Source: Chryseolinea serpens (GTDB lineage: Bacteria > Bacteroidota > Bacteroidia > Cytophagales > Cyclobacteriaceae). Taken from it: a DNA stretch of 64,000 bases. Positions 6,248-15,453 of the stretch are shown piece after piece. Position 1 is the stretch's first letter. Each line of letters begins with the position of its first letter. The notes under the pieces are model-generated. The model did no database searches. It was not told the DNA's origin and worked only from the letters and a program-made list of their open reading frames with translations. The stretch is taken from positions 2,418,001-2,482,000 of the forward strand of contig NZ_FQWQ01000001.1 of NCBI RefSeq assembly GCF_900129725.1, read 5' to 3'. Made by a program: the position numbers and the translations under genes.

Positions 6248-9001
6248 ATGAAAAAACTAATCTGCTACCGTTTCCTGTCCCTGCTGTTGGCTGGCATGCT
6301 CGTGTTTTCCACATGTCAGAAAGATGAAGACAAACCCCTTATCGTGCTGGTGTCGCCCGACAGCGGCCGGGTAGGCGACGCCGTTGTGATCTCGGGGTTG
6401 TTGCTCGGGCAAGCCACGCGCGTTGTCTTCGGCACAGCGGAGGGCGTGGTGATCGCAGCCGAAAGCAAAGCCATTTTCACGCAAGTGCCCGCCGGTTTGC
6501 CGGCAGGAAAAGTGAGTGTGACCGTCGAAACCAACGGTGGTCTCTCAAACCCACTGGAGTTCACCGTCATGCCTTCTGTTCCCGAGATCACGACGATCGC
6601 GCCCCTTAAAGGATCGCCCGGCATGCGTGTGATGTTGACGGGGCTATATTTTTCAGACACAAAAGAAGTTTCCCTCGGTGATCAAAAGATCACGGCGTTC
6701 GAGGTTTCCTCCGATACACAACTGGTGATCAAAATTCCGGGCAACAGTACGCTGGGAGAAAAGGACCTCACCGTGACCACTCCGGGTGGTGTATCAAAAC
6801 CTGCAACCTTCACGGTAGTATCTCCCCCATTCATCACGTCCTTTTCCCCGCCGGCCGGCCTCACCGGGAAACACATCCTCATTTCAGGCGCAAATCTGAG
6901 CGGGATCACGGCAGTCTATTTTCAGGATGCGGCCGCCGCATTTGAAGTGAAGAGCGCCGCGTTGATCGACGCTATAGTGCCCGCGACTGCCGCCACCGGA
7001 AAATTGAAAGTGGTTGGCGAAGGAGGGGAAGCCCTCAGCGCCACCGATTTTGTAGTGGAAGGCGCGCCGTCGATCGCTTCCTTCACGCCGGCGAGCGGAA
7101 CCTTTACCACGGAAGTGATCATCGACGGTGATAATTTTCTGCCGGATGCCAAGGTGAAATTCGGCACCATCTATGCCAGGACAACCTTCGTCAGCGAAAA
7201 GCGGTTGAAAGCAACGGTACCGGCAGGTGCCAGTTCCGGGCCGGTGGTTGTGGAAACGGCTGCCGGTGCGGGCCGGAGCGATGACACTTTTTTGGTTATC
7301 GCGGCTCCCTCGGTCGATCGCTTCTCGCCCATCATGGGCGTGGCCGGAAAAACGAAACTAACCATCAGCGGTGCCAATTTCAAAGACATCTCCTCGGTGA
7401 AGTTCAATGGCGCAGAAGCCGGCCAGGCCAACATCACCGTAAACTCCCTGACCTCCCTGGATGTGAGAGTTCCCGAACTGGCCACGACGGGAACCGTGAC
7501 GGTGACCAACCCTTCGGGTACCGGCGTCTCTGCCTCGATCTTCACCGTTGTCGATCCATCTTCCGCCCTGACGTTTTCGCCCGACAAAGGTGCGGTCGGG
7601 GCATCGATCACCGTTACCGGTTTTGGTTTTGACAATACGTCCGTCGTTCGCTTTAATGGGGTACAGGTGAGCCCGGGTGGGTTTGATTTGAATTCGGAAA
7701 CATCCATCACGGTGCAGGTGCCTGCCAGTTCGACCACGGGGAAGATTTCCGTGACTACAGCAGGCCTCACTTTGAAGAGCACGCAAGATTTTACGGTCAT
7801 CCAGGCACCCGTCATAAATAATTTCAGGCCAGCCTCCGGCCCGGTAGGCACTCAAGTCGTCGTGAGCGGTTCTAATTTCGACAACGCAACGGTCAGGTTG
7901 AACGGCGTGACGATCGACCGTGCCGATATAACTTCTAATACTAATACGATTTCATTTCATGTGCCCTCTGGTGCAAGCACAGGACCAATCGCAATAGAGA
8001 CTGTGGCAGGCGTTGTTTTCACAGGAAATTTCACCGTTGTTCCACCCCCTCAAATCACTTCCTTCAACCCGCTATCGGGGGCCGTCGGATCGACGGTCAC
8101 CATCTCCGGTTCCAATTTTGACAACGCGTCGTCTGTGCAGTTCAATGGAACGGAAGTTGGCAATCTGAATTTTCAGGTGATCTCTCCCTACGCTATCGCT
8201 GCAAAAGTCCCTGTGGGTGCAACCACCGGTGTCATCACGGTCACGACGCCGGCGGGATCGTGCACGAGCTCCAATAACTTCACCGTGGCACCCGTGGTGA
8301 ATTCTTTTTCACCGCCTTCAGGACCTGCTGGCACCGTGGTCGCCGTTAGCGGGAACAACTTTGAAAACATCACCGACGTCTTTTTCAACGGCATCAAGGC
8401 AAAGACGTTCACGATGAAGTCGACTACGTCTCTTGAAGCCACCGTTCCCGCCAGTGCGGGTGCCGGGCTCATCACCGTAGTGAGCGCGATTGGCTCGGGT
8501 TCTTCCGGTCACGCATTTACGATTACGCCTCTTGTCACCGCCGTTCGTCCCGCATCCGGCATGGTGGGCACGCCTGTGACCATTGATGGCTCTGATTTTA
8601 CGGGCGTGAGCGACGTCACCTTTAATAACGTCAGGGCTAATTTCTCCATCACCAACGATACACAGATCGCTACCACCGTACCTCAAACGGCGACCTCGGG
8701 CTACCTCGCCGTCTCCAATAGCGCGGGTAGCTCCAATATTTATTTCACCGTTTCCCCAGCGCCCGCCCTAACGTCCGTCACGCCTTCTACCGCACAAGTC
8801 GGCTCGCATATTTTCCTTTTCGGCAGTAACCTGACGCAAGTAACCAACGTGGAGATCGGAGGAAAGAACGCACTGATCGTCAGCCAGCTCCCCAGCAAGA
8901 TGGAAGTTGTTGTTCCTCAAGGAACGGGTTTGGGTAGAAAAAGCATCGTCGCGTATTTCTCGGTAGGATATTCCACGCTGTCACTTTACGTCGGTCGCTG
9001 A
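6248..9001 (+). CDS. Surface lipoprotein with eleven IPT/TIG domains
   Basis: A 917-residue protein made almost entirely of Ig-like, plexin, transcription factor (IPT/TIG) repeats. A signal peptide ends at FSTC-QK, so it is probably a lipoprotein. From about residue 30 to the end I count eleven modules of roughly 80 residues, each with the pattern P.SG..GT.VTISG.NF, a V.FNG strand, a V..VP..A.TG turn and a final FTV strand. Such modules bind glycans or proteins at the cell surface; there is no enzyme domain. The gene stands alone between long intergenic gaps. Ligand unknown; repeat count is by eye. Confidence 0.9.
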   Translation: MKKLICYRFLSLLLAGMLVFSTCQKDEDKPLIVLVSPDSGRVGDAVVISGLLLGQATRVVFGTAEGVVIAAESKAIFTQVPAGLPAGKVSVTVETNGGLSNPLEFTVMPSVPEITTIAPLKGSPGMRVMLTGLYFSDTKEVSLGDQKITAFEVSSDTQLVIKIPGNSTLGEKDLTVTTPGGVSKPATFTVVSPPFITSFSPPAGLTGKHILISGANLSGITAVYFQDAAAAFEVKSAALIDAIVPATAATGKLKVVGEGGEALSATDFVVEGAPSIASFTPASGTFTTEVIIDGDNFLPDAKVKFGTIYARTTFVSEKRLKATVPAGASSGPVVVETAAGAGRSDDTFLVIAAPSVDRFSPIMGVAGKTKLTISGANFKDISSVKFNGAEAGQANITVNSLTSLDVRVPELATTGTVTVTNPSGTGVSASIFTVVDPSSALTFSPDKGAVGASITVTGFGFDNTSVVRFNGVQVSPGGFDLNSETSITVQVPASSTTGKISVTTAGLTLKSTQDFTVIQAPVINNFRPASGPVGTQVVVSGSNFDNATVRLNGVTIDRADITSNTNTISFHVPSGASTGPIAIETVAGVVFTGNFTVVPPPQITSFNPLSGAVGSTVTISGSNFDNASSVQFNGTEVGNLNFQVISPYAIAAKVPVGATTGVITVTTPAGSCTSSNNFTVAPVVNSFSPPSGPAGTVVAVSGNNFENITDVFFNGIKAKTFTMKSTTSLEATVPASAGAGLITVVSAIGSGSSGHAFTITPLVTAVRPASGMVGTPVTIDGSDFTGVSDVTFNNVRANFSITNDTQIATTVPQTATSGYLAVSNSAGSSNIYFTVSPAPALTSVTPSTAQVGSHIFLFGSNLTQVTNVEIGGKNALIVSQLPSKMEVVVPQGTGLGRKSIVAYFSVGYSTLSLYVGR

Positions 9002-9446
9002 TCGATTTTTTTGATGCGATCCGACATGGAGCGATAGCAGAAATTCAGACCGGCTGAAGAATAAAGGGGTCAAAATTTCTGACGCGAAAAGCGTTGGATT
9101 TATTTGCCAATACAGTTCAATGCCATCGAGGCCGTGAACGTGGTTTGATTGATCACCGTACAAGACATGAGCGAATGATTGAGGCTTACATCAACGCCCA
9201 TCCAAGGCGGTATAAAATAAGTAGCCAAATGGCATCCTTTTGACATGGAGTGGGCCAGTCATCCAAACGAACCTGTGCTCGTCTCCATCGAAACGCAGCC
9301 CCAAAATCACCACAAAACTCATTTATTCCTCTTCACCGGAATCTTTCCCCGTGCCTTAACGTTTACCCGCTTTAAATAACCACTCCTAAATCAACACCGG
9401 GAACACTTTCTGTTCCTATCTTTCGCCCTTCAAAATCCATACGCGC
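9002..9446. other. Gene-poor stretch with one short minus-strand frame
   Basis: 445 bases between the IPT lipoprotein and the DMT transporter. The only coding candidate is a 48-codon frame on the minus strand, ATG at 9246 to TAA at 9100, beginning MSKGCHLATYFIPPW and ending ALNCIGK, with four Cys... three of them (residues 5, 28 and 45 by eye) in a Thr/Ser-rich context. It has no recognisable relative, so I do not call it as a gene. No terminator or repeat stands out. Confidence 0.3.
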
Positions 9447-10394
9447 ATGACTGAAAAGACAGCCTCCAACCAAAAGCTCTTCCTGCTGGGCATGATCCTG
9501 AGCATGACTTGCTGGGGTTTCAGTTGGACTTCGGGGAAGATCCTTTCCATGTATGCTTCCCCGCTGACCATTTCCTTCTACCGGTTTGCCCTAACGTTCG
9601 TGTCGTTGATCCTCATTTTGTGGATCTCCAAAACATCGCTGCGCATCAGCAAGAAAGGGCTACCCGATATGTTGCTGGCGTCGTTGCTTATCTCATTATA
9701 TACTTTTCTTTTCTTTAAAGGACTCACCGTAGGCAAAGCGGGTGCCGGTGGCATCCTGGTGACGGTGCTCAACCCGATCATTTCATATTGTATGATGCTG
9801 GTGATCGCCCGGCGCAAACCCACGCGCCAGGAATTCTGGGGGCTCGCCCTGGGCATCTCGGCCGGCGCCATCCTGTTGAAGATCTTTACGGACGGTTCCG
9901 CACTTTTTAGTGCCGGCAACATTTACTTTTTGCTGGCTTCGCTTTCATGGGCCTTGCTGAGTTTGGTCACCGCCCGGGCCTCGCGTTATGGCTCGCCCGC
10001 CACCTTCAGTTGCTGGATGTATGCGGTGAGCACAGTGATGATGTTCTTTTTTTCGGGCCCTGCGGCTTCCGCTGCATTGCTTAGCAAAGGAGACGGCGTC
10101 TTCTGGGGCAACCTGTTTTTTAGCGCGACCATTACCACCTCCATCGCCACGACCTTCTACTTTGTGGCCACATCCAAAATCGGTGCAAGCAAGGCCAGCA
10201 GCTTCATCTTCCTCGTTCCTTTTTCGGCGGCCCTCGGCTCCTGGATCTTCCTGGACGAAGTTCCTCAGATCCATTCGATCGTGGGTGGCTTGCTGGGTAT
10301 CGCGGCGGTATATATCCTCAATAAAAAGAAAGAAGCTGCGGCTGTGCCGGATCAAGCTGCAGTAAAGCTCTCTACGGTCGAAGAGAAAAACTAA
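9447..10394 (+). CDS. DMT-superfamily (EamA) transporter
   Basis: A 315-residue inner-membrane protein with about ten helices arranged as two EamA repeats, roughly residues 10-145 and 155-292. The first repeat begins MTCWGFSWTSGKILSMYASP and the second ends LGSWIFLDEVPQIHSIVGGLLGI, both standard for drug/metabolite exporters. A short hydrophilic Lys/Glu-rich tail follows. Substrates in this family range from amino acids to purines and cannot be read from sequence. It is convergent with the DUF1905 gene that ends 32 bases downstream. Confidence 0.9.
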   Translation: MTEKTASNQKLFLLGMILSMTCWGFSWTSGKILSMYASPLTISFYRFALTFVSLILILWISKTSLRISKKGLPDMLLASLLISLYTFLFFKGLTVGKAGAGGILVTVLNPIISYCMMLVIARRKPTRQEFWGLALGISAGAILLKIFTDGSALFSAGNIYFLLASLSWALLSLVTARASRYGSPATFSCWMYAVSTVMMFFFSGPAASAALLSKGDGVFWGNLFFSATITTSIATTFYFVATSKIGASKASSFIFLVPFSAALGSWIFLDEVPQIHSIVGGLLGIAAVYILNKKKEAAAVPDQAAVKLSTVEEKN

Positions 10395-10426
10395 AAAAAT
10401 AGCGGACGCCGCTATCGACCATCGGC

Positions 10427-10909
10427 CTATGCTTCTTTTTCATAGAGTTTCAAACCGCGCACCAGCCGGTCAATCGTTTTTGCCATGCGGCTGATCCTGG
10501 TCTCTTCCCGCTTGGCCGAATACACCCAGGAAATGTAGAACTTGCGTTCGCTTTCCGAGAGCGCGTTAAAGAATTTCAGCGCGGCCGGCTCATCTTTCAG
10601 GCAAAGCAACATTTCTTCCGGAACTTCCAGCGGCTCGTTGTCCGGATACAAGATCACGTGAACCTTGTCTCCTGCTTTCTTGCCGATCTGCTTACGGATC
10701 TCGGCCTTCACTGGCAAAAACAAATTGCCGTTGCCCATGGGCATCAGGTGGTATTTGCGTATTTCATAACCGTCGATGGTGCCCCGCACTTTCACCCAGC
10801 CGAATGGATTTTTTTTGTCTCTTCGTATTTCGGGAAGTCGCGCGTAGGTCCATCCGCCTTTGCCGTTGAATTTTTCGAGCAGGTATTTTTTATTTACGAG
10901 GGGTTTCAT
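10427..10909 (-). CDS. DUF1905/YdeI-OmdA family protein
   Basis: A 160-residue cytoplasmic protein. Residues about 10-90 match DUF1905: GGWTYARLP near the start, GWVKVRGTIDGYEI, and LPVKAEIRKQIGKKAGDKVHV. The C-terminal 60 residues match the YdeI/OmpD-associated (OmdA) helical domain with the hallmark FNALSESERKFYISWVYSAK and a basic helix (KREETRISRMAKTIDRL). The role of this family is not settled; a link to stress or envelope function has been suggested. It is a single gene with its own short upstream region. Confidence 0.85.
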   Translation of the reverse strand: MKPLVNKKYLLEKFNGKGGWTYARLPEIRRDKKNPFGWVKVRGTIDGYEIRKYHLMPMGNGNLFLPVKAEIRKQIGKKAGDKVHVILYPDNEPLEVPEEMLLCLKDEPAALKFFNALSESERKFYISWVYSAKREETRISRMAKTIDRLVRGLKLYEKEA

Positions 10910-11061
10910 GCCGGTTGCCCATCACAGGGCAGTAAAACAAAAATAAGGTATTTCAACACATGCAGGCTCAGCGCTTTTCTTCTGGAATTCACGAGATGCC
11001 TCTCCCGACTCTTTCCAGGTTCGGACAAAGCGCTATATTGCCCCGCTAAATCTATTATTGT

Positions 11062-11775
11062 ATGCACGAATTCGGCATGCGTCCGGACGGATTCAAAGCG
11101 ATCCGAAAGCAGGGTATTATCCGCACAGGTTCCCTGTTCCTCGTTATCATCGCCATCGTTGCCATCTTGCCTGCCGTGATGTCGGACGCGCCGAACCGCT
11201 TTGACACGCTCCCGATTCTGATACCCCTTTTACTCGGCGTGATGGTATTCAGTATATCACTGTCGATGAAGCGGCTTAAGCCCGTTATAGAAAGCTTCCG
11301 GTTAAAAATCGATCATGAGAAAATCGTACGCGAGCGCCTTCACACTCCGGACTTGATTATTCCCTTCACGGATATTACGCGGATCACAAAAAACTATAAC
11401 GGAAGTTTCACCATACAGGGACAAAGTAAATTGAATCCCATTGCCGTTCCCGCGCAAATAGAGCACCCGGATCAACTGGAAAAAATATTAAATGAAATAC
11501 AACGTGTCGAGGTAAAGACCTCAAAGACCACGCTTCAACTGCTGGCGATACCCATTTCGCTTTCCGGTGTATTCCTCTATAGCGTTCACTATGTAACAAC
11601 AAATGAAACCGCGCTTTTGACCAGCGACGTCCTGCTTTTCCTTATCCTGGCGGTGTCTCTTGTATTTATGCAACTGAATAAAAACATAGACATCCGGACA
11701 AAGCGGTTGGGTTGGTTTGTGCTACTGCCGCTGATCCAGGTTGGGCTTTCCGTCGCGCAACGACTTTTTTCCTGA
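11062..11775 (+). CDS. Hypothetical membrane protein with PH-like domain
   Basis: A 237-residue protein with two helices near residues 24-42 and 48-66, a soluble stretch from about 75 to 150 and two further helices before the C-terminus. The soluble part (IESFRLKIDHEKIVRER, LIIPFTDITRITKNYNGSF) has the strand pattern of bacterial PH/YcxB-like domains that face the cytoplasm. No enzyme motif is visible. Flanking genes are unrelated and the spacing on both sides exceeds 150 bases, so it is probably monocistronic. Function unknown. Confidence 0.7.
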   Translation: MHEFGMRPDGFKAIRKQGIIRTGSLFLVIIAIVAILPAVMSDAPNRFDTLPILIPLLLGVMVFSISLSMKRLKPVIESFRLKIDHEKIVRERLHTPDLIIPFTDITRITKNYNGSFTIQGQSKLNPIAVPAQIEHPDQLEKILNEIQRVEVKTSKTTLQLLAIPISLSGVFLYSVHYVTTNETALLTSDVLLFLILAVSLVFMQLNKNIDIRTKRLGWFVLLPLIQVGLSVAQRLFS

Positions 11776-11972
11776 TGGATACCCGGCAGGTGCCGCAAAA
11801 AATCCTTTCTTTCCGCGCCTTTCCCCTGCCGGATGGCCTTGCGGACTTGATTTAGGTTGGTCGCCGCCCGCCACAAAGCGGGCACAAACCGGGGGGTTGT
11901 GGTTATACCTGTAATTGCTTAATATTATCCTCCGAAATCCCTTAACCCAAAGCCTCGCAGCTCTTTACGTCC

Positions 11973-12530
11973 ATGGCCCCGGCAAGAAAATATTTGAGTA
12001 TCCTCTTCCTGTTCCTGATGGGATTGAATACCGTGGGGTATTATTCTTTTTTGGTGATGGTGCGCAACCAACTCACCAGCCGCGTCACCGAAAAACTGCA
12101 GTCGGGTTATAACGAACCGGGGGCCCAGATGATCATCAAGATGCCGCTCTCCATTCCCTATGGAGCCGACTCGCACGAGTATGAACCCATCCACGGGGCG
12201 ATCTCCTTTGAGGGCACGGTTTACCAACTTGTTAAACAGCGATTGTACAAAGACACCCTCTATGTGGTATGCATACGCGACTACAAAACCACGGAGGCCA
12301 GCAACCAGATCAAAGATTTTTCAAAGTCGTTTGCCAGTGAGAGCAAACAACCGCAGAGCTCCGGCATCAAGCTGGTGATCTCTTCGGCGAAATACTGTTT
12401 CGCAAAAGCAAATTCCATCGAGCCGTCCAACACGGGATGGGCCATCGATTGTACTTTCGCAGAGGTGGCCAATCGCTATCACTACGACTCCAACCCACCC
12501 ATTTTTCACCCACCAAAATCAGTCGCCTGA
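11973..12530 (+). CDS. Small membrane-anchored protein, paralogue of the FecA-linked gene at 50 kb
   Basis: 185 residues: a signal-anchor (YLSILFLFLMGLNTVGYYSF) followed by an extracytoplasmic domain. It shares a clear ordered set of motifs with the protein encoded at 49979-50524: NT.GYY near the start, YEP..G.I..EG..Y..VKQ.LY.DTLY, R.YKT.E, S.AK, TGW and a final YH....IFHPP. The paralogue lies directly upstream of a TonB-dependent receptor, whereas this copy is followed by a PAP2-like lipoprotein and no receptor. I infer a role in metal or siderophore uptake for the family but not specifically for this copy. Confidence 0.75.
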   Translation: MAPARKYLSILFLFLMGLNTVGYYSFLVMVRNQLTSRVTEKLQSGYNEPGAQMIIKMPLSIPYGADSHEYEPIHGAISFEGTVYQLVKQRLYKDTLYVVCIRDYKTTEASNQIKDFSKSFASESKQPQSSGIKLVISSAKYCFAKANSIEPSNTGWAIDCTFAEVANRYHYDSNPPIFHPPKSVA

Positions 12531-12648
12531 TTTTTTCTCCGCGTCCATTTCGTAAAGCCTGACCGTTGTCTTGTTTTTTATAAGACATCACGCCACGCTG
12601 ACTGTGAACGTGTGACACACTTTCCTTTTCTTCATTATTATTTTCGCA

Positions 12649-13989
12649 ATGAAAAAATTACTACTCCTGGTGTGCACGATGGCATGCCTGCTTTCCTGTA
12701 CATCGCATAACGACTATCAAGCCAACGTGCAAAACCCTGACCGTTTGCATCGTTCGGTTAAAAAGATCACGGATATTATTGTTCACGACATCTTCTCGCC
12801 GCCGGTAGCCAGCCGCATTTACGCCTACACCAGCGTGGCCGCCTATGAAGCAGCCCGCCACCAGGATTCAACCCTGGTGTCGATGGCCGGCCAATTGCAT
12901 GGACTGGAGCCCGTGCCTCAACCGCAAGCCGGTCAAACCTACTGCTATCCCCTGGCCTCCGTACAGGCCCTCTTGCTGACGGGAAGAGCGCTTATTTTTT
13001 CGGAAGACAAGCTCGACGAATATCATAAAGCCCTTCTCGAAGAATACCACCAGTCGGGAATGCCCGAAGATGTTTACCAGCGTTCGATCGACTATGGCGC
13101 CAAGGTGTCGGAGCATATCCTGAAGTGGGCGTCGAAGGACAACTACAAACAGACGCGTTCGTTCCCGAAATACTCGATCCAGGACAGCGAGTCTACCTGG
13201 AAGCCCACGCCGCCGGCCTACATGGATGCCGTTGAGCCGCATTGGAAAAAGATCCGCACGTTTGTGATCGATTCGGCTTCCCAATTCAAAGGGGTGCCGC
13301 CGCCGGCCTTCTCGAAAGACAAGAACAGCGAGTTCTATAAATTGGCCATCGAAGTATACGAGACCGGCAAGCACCTGACAGACGAACAAAAAGAGATTGC
13401 ACGTTTCTGGGACTGCAATCCGTTTGTGATGAATGTGAAGGGCCACGTGATGTTTGCTACAAAAAAAATATCACCCGGTGGCCATTGGATGAACATCACG
13501 CACCTGGCCTGTCTGAAAGAACATACCGACGTTCCTCATGCCGCAGAAGCCTACGCCAAAGTAGCGCTGTCGTTGGCCGATGGATTTATTGCTTGCTGGG
13601 ACGAAAAGTATCGTCACTTGCTGATCCGGCCCGAGACCTATATCAATTTGTATATTGAAGAGAGCTGGGTGCCGTTGTTGCAAACGCCGCCGTTCCCGGA
13701 ATACCTGAGCGGCCACAGCGTGATCTCCAGCGCCGCGGCCACCGCCCTGACCGGCGTCTTCGGCGACAACTTTGCTTTTACCGACTCGACGGAAACCGAA
13801 TTTGGCTTGACCACGCGCAGCTTCAAATCGTTCCGTGAAGCCGCCCTCGAAGCGGCGAGCAGCCGGCTGTACGGTGGCATCCACTACCGGCCGGCCAATG
13901 AAAAAGGTGTGGTGATGGGAACGTCGCTCGGGGAGTTTATCAACCGCCGGTTGAGAACCCGCAACACGGCCGTGGCATCAAATCAATGA
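12649..13989 (+). CDS. Vanadium-dependent haloperoxidase/PAP2-like lipoprotein
   Basis: 446 residues with a lipobox signal (CLLSC-TS). The C-terminal half holds the three phosphate/vanadate-binding motifs of the PAP2/haloperoxidase superfamily: K-x6-RP in KYRHLLIRP, a variant of PSGH in PEYLSGHSV, and SR-x5-H in SRLYGGIHY. The Asp usually four residues after that last His is Ala here (HYRPA), a change I believe is seen in relatives too. The fold is all-helical and periplasmic or surface-exposed. It may be a phosphatase or a halide-oxidising enzyme; the sequence cannot separate these. The next gene overlaps it by four bases (ATGA), so the two are co-transcribed. Confidence 0.85.
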   Translation: MKKLLLLVCTMACLLSCTSHNDYQANVQNPDRLHRSVKKITDIIVHDIFSPPVASRIYAYTSVAAYEAARHQDSTLVSMAGQLHGLEPVPQPQAGQTYCYPLASVQALLLTGRALIFSEDKLDEYHKALLEEYHQSGMPEDVYQRSIDYGAKVSEHILKWASKDNYKQTRSFPKYSIQDSESTWKPTPPAYMDAVEPHWKKIRTFVIDSASQFKGVPPPAFSKDKNSEFYKLAIEVYETGKHLTDEQKEIARFWDCNPFVMNVKGHVMFATKKISPGGHWMNITHLACLKEHTDVPHAAEAYAKVALSLADGFIACWDEKYRHLLIRPETYINLYIEESWVPLLQTPPFPEYLSGHSVISSAAATALTGVFGDNFAFTDSTETEFGLTTRSFKSFREAALEAASSRLYGGIHYRPANEKGVVMGTSLGEFINRRLRTRNTAVASNQ

Positions 13990-14798
13990 TCATGAAAACA
14001 ACGTCGCATTCCTTGCATTACATTCTCCGCCTGGCCTGCGCCATGTGTTTTATCGGTCATGGCGCATTCGGCATTATCACGAAGGCGGTGTGGTGCAATT
14101 ATTTTGGTGTGTTTGGGATCGGTCAGGATATGGCCTATCAACTCATGCCCGTAGTGGGCGTCATGGATATTACTTTCGGGACGATCCTGTTGGTCTATCC
14201 GCTGCGTATAGCCGCAGGGTGGCTTGTGTTCTGGGGGTTGTTCACGGCCCTGTTGCGCCCGCTGTCGGGGGAATCCTTTGGTGAATTTTTTGAGCGCGCC
14301 GGAAACTACGGTGCGCCACTCATCCTTCTCCTGGTCAGTAGCGCGAGCGGGCTGCCACTGAAAGGCTGGTTCCAAAAACTTGAGCCCCGCAAAATCGATG
14401 ACGAACAACAATGGAGAACCATTACGATGGGTCTGCAACTCATTGCCTTTGCGTTGTTGGCCGGACATGGGTGGTTGAACCTGATCGGTAAAGCCGGCCT
14501 GTTAAAGCAATACGAGGCATTGGGTTTTAGCGACCCGCTCCAGGTGGCACACCGCATCGGGTTGATCGAAGTGGGTGGCGCAGTGCTCCTGCTAGTGAAG
14601 CCCTTCCGGCAGATCGTGTTGTTGCTTTTCCTCTGGAAGATGGCGAGCGAATTGTTTTATCCATCCTATGAAATATGGGAATGGGTGGAACGCGGGGGAA
14701 GTTATGGTGTGCTGCTCGGATTGTGGCTGGTCTTGCGTGAGCGAAACTACACGATCTTCCACTACTTTACCTCCACCCCGCTGGCCAGCGCGAAATGA
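13986..14798 (+). CDS. DoxX-like membrane protein, two-repeat
   Basis: 270 residues, about eight helices in two halves that each begin with a GHG motif (MCFIGHGAFGI near residue 20 and LLAGHGWLNLIGK near 160), followed by a four-helix DoxX-like block. A charged linker (PRKIDDEQQWR) joins the halves. Translation is coupled to the upstream PAP2-like gene by a four-base ATGA overlap. A second ATG lies six bases inside. The DoxX family has been linked to thiosulfate/quinone chemistry and detoxification, but nothing here shows a quinone site. The pairing with a haloperoxidase-like lipoprotein suggests a shared envelope role. Confidence 0.75.
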   Translation: MIMKTTSHSLHYILRLACAMCFIGHGAFGIITKAVWCNYFGVFGIGQDMAYQLMPVVGVMDITFGTILLVYPLRIAAGWLVFWGLFTALLRPLSGESFGEFFERAGNYGAPLILLLVSSASGLPLKGWFQKLEPRKIDDEQQWRTITMGLQLIAFALLAGHGWLNLIGKAGLLKQYEALGFSDPLQVAHRIGLIEVGGAVLLLVKPFRQIVLLLFLWKMASELFYPSYEIWEWVERGGSYGVLLGLWLVLRERNYTIFHYFTSTPLASAK

Positions 14799-14810
14799 AC
14801 GGCTCGCAAC

Positions 14811-14847
14811 GCCGGGTTAGGCTGGAGATTCGCCTTCCTAACCCGGC
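14811..14847. terminator. Strong hairpin between convergent genes
   Basis: Arms GCCGGGTTAGG and CCTAACCCGGC form a perfect 11-bp stem with a 15-base loop, between the DoxX-like gene and the convergent GyrI-like gene. There is no T-run, so it may act as a bidirectional stop or RNA-stability element rather than a classic terminator. Confidence 0.6.
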
Positions 14848-14867
14848 ACGCGCGGCCGGAAATGTTT

Positions 14868-15332
14868 TTAGAGTTCCAGATAGATTTCCGTTTGAATGAT
14901 CCCCTCCTCGAACGTAACAATTTGAATCCCTGCGTTAGATTTAAGCTGCAGACTATGCTGGCCGATATACTCAAACAACGCCGCATAGCCGTCGCTAATG
15001 GCTTGGGTTGGGTCGCCGGAAACTTTGGTATATAAAAATGAGCCCTTCAGTTCCAGTATAGACAACGTCCCGGTTAGAATGGCTTGATCGTGCTCCGTAA
15101 AAACGCCCTGGAAACTCCGGAGATCCTCAGGCTTTTTTTCAGCCGGATGGTCGTAGTAGATGCCCAGCACCTTATTGGGTATCCATTTCACCGATAGGGC
15201 GTCCAACAGGGCTTGCACTTCTTTTATGTATGCAAAAGATTGGCTGTAGTCGCCCGTAAAGGTTTTGCCCACGGCCTTTATGGGATTGACAATTGAAATT
15301 TGCCGTACGGAAATGTTGCTCATCGTGATCAT
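14868..15332 (-). CDS. GyrI-like effector-binding domain protein
   Basis: About 154 residues with the GyrI/AraC-effector-binding (SRPBCC-like SHS2) layout: an early strand (ISIVNPIKAVGKTF), helix, then VLGIYYDHPAEKKPEDLRS, and a later strand with TGDPTQ/ISDGYAALFEYI in the second half. Stand-alone members bind small hydrophobic molecules or inhibit gyrase. I start at ATG 15332 just before the conserved strand; a more upstream ATG at 15398 adds 22 residues that look non-conserved. It lies 120 bases downstream of a frameshifted AraC regulator on the same strand, so the two may have formed a ligand-sensing pair. Confidence 0.7.
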   Translation of the reverse strand: MITMSNISVRQISIVNPIKAVGKTFTGDYSQSFAYIKEVQALLDALSVKWIPNKVLGIYYDHPAEKKPEDLRSFQGVFTEHDQAILTGTLSILELKGSFLYTKVSGDPTQAISDGYAALFEYIGQHSLQLKSNAGIQIVTFEEGIIQTEIYLEL

Positions 15333-15453
15333 GGGTTTGCGATTTGAAATATTTTGAGCAAGAAGCCGGCGAATTGGTCCGGAATCGACCGGTCTCATAA
15401 GATTGGACGTCTTATGGACGCAAAAATTTACGCGGGCAGACGCGAGGATGGAT

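Noticed and set aside
12649-13989. Call as a lipid phosphatase or as a haloperoxidase specifically
   Set aside because: Vanadate and phosphate sites share the same residues, and the distal Asp is replaced by Ala. Substrate cannot be decided.
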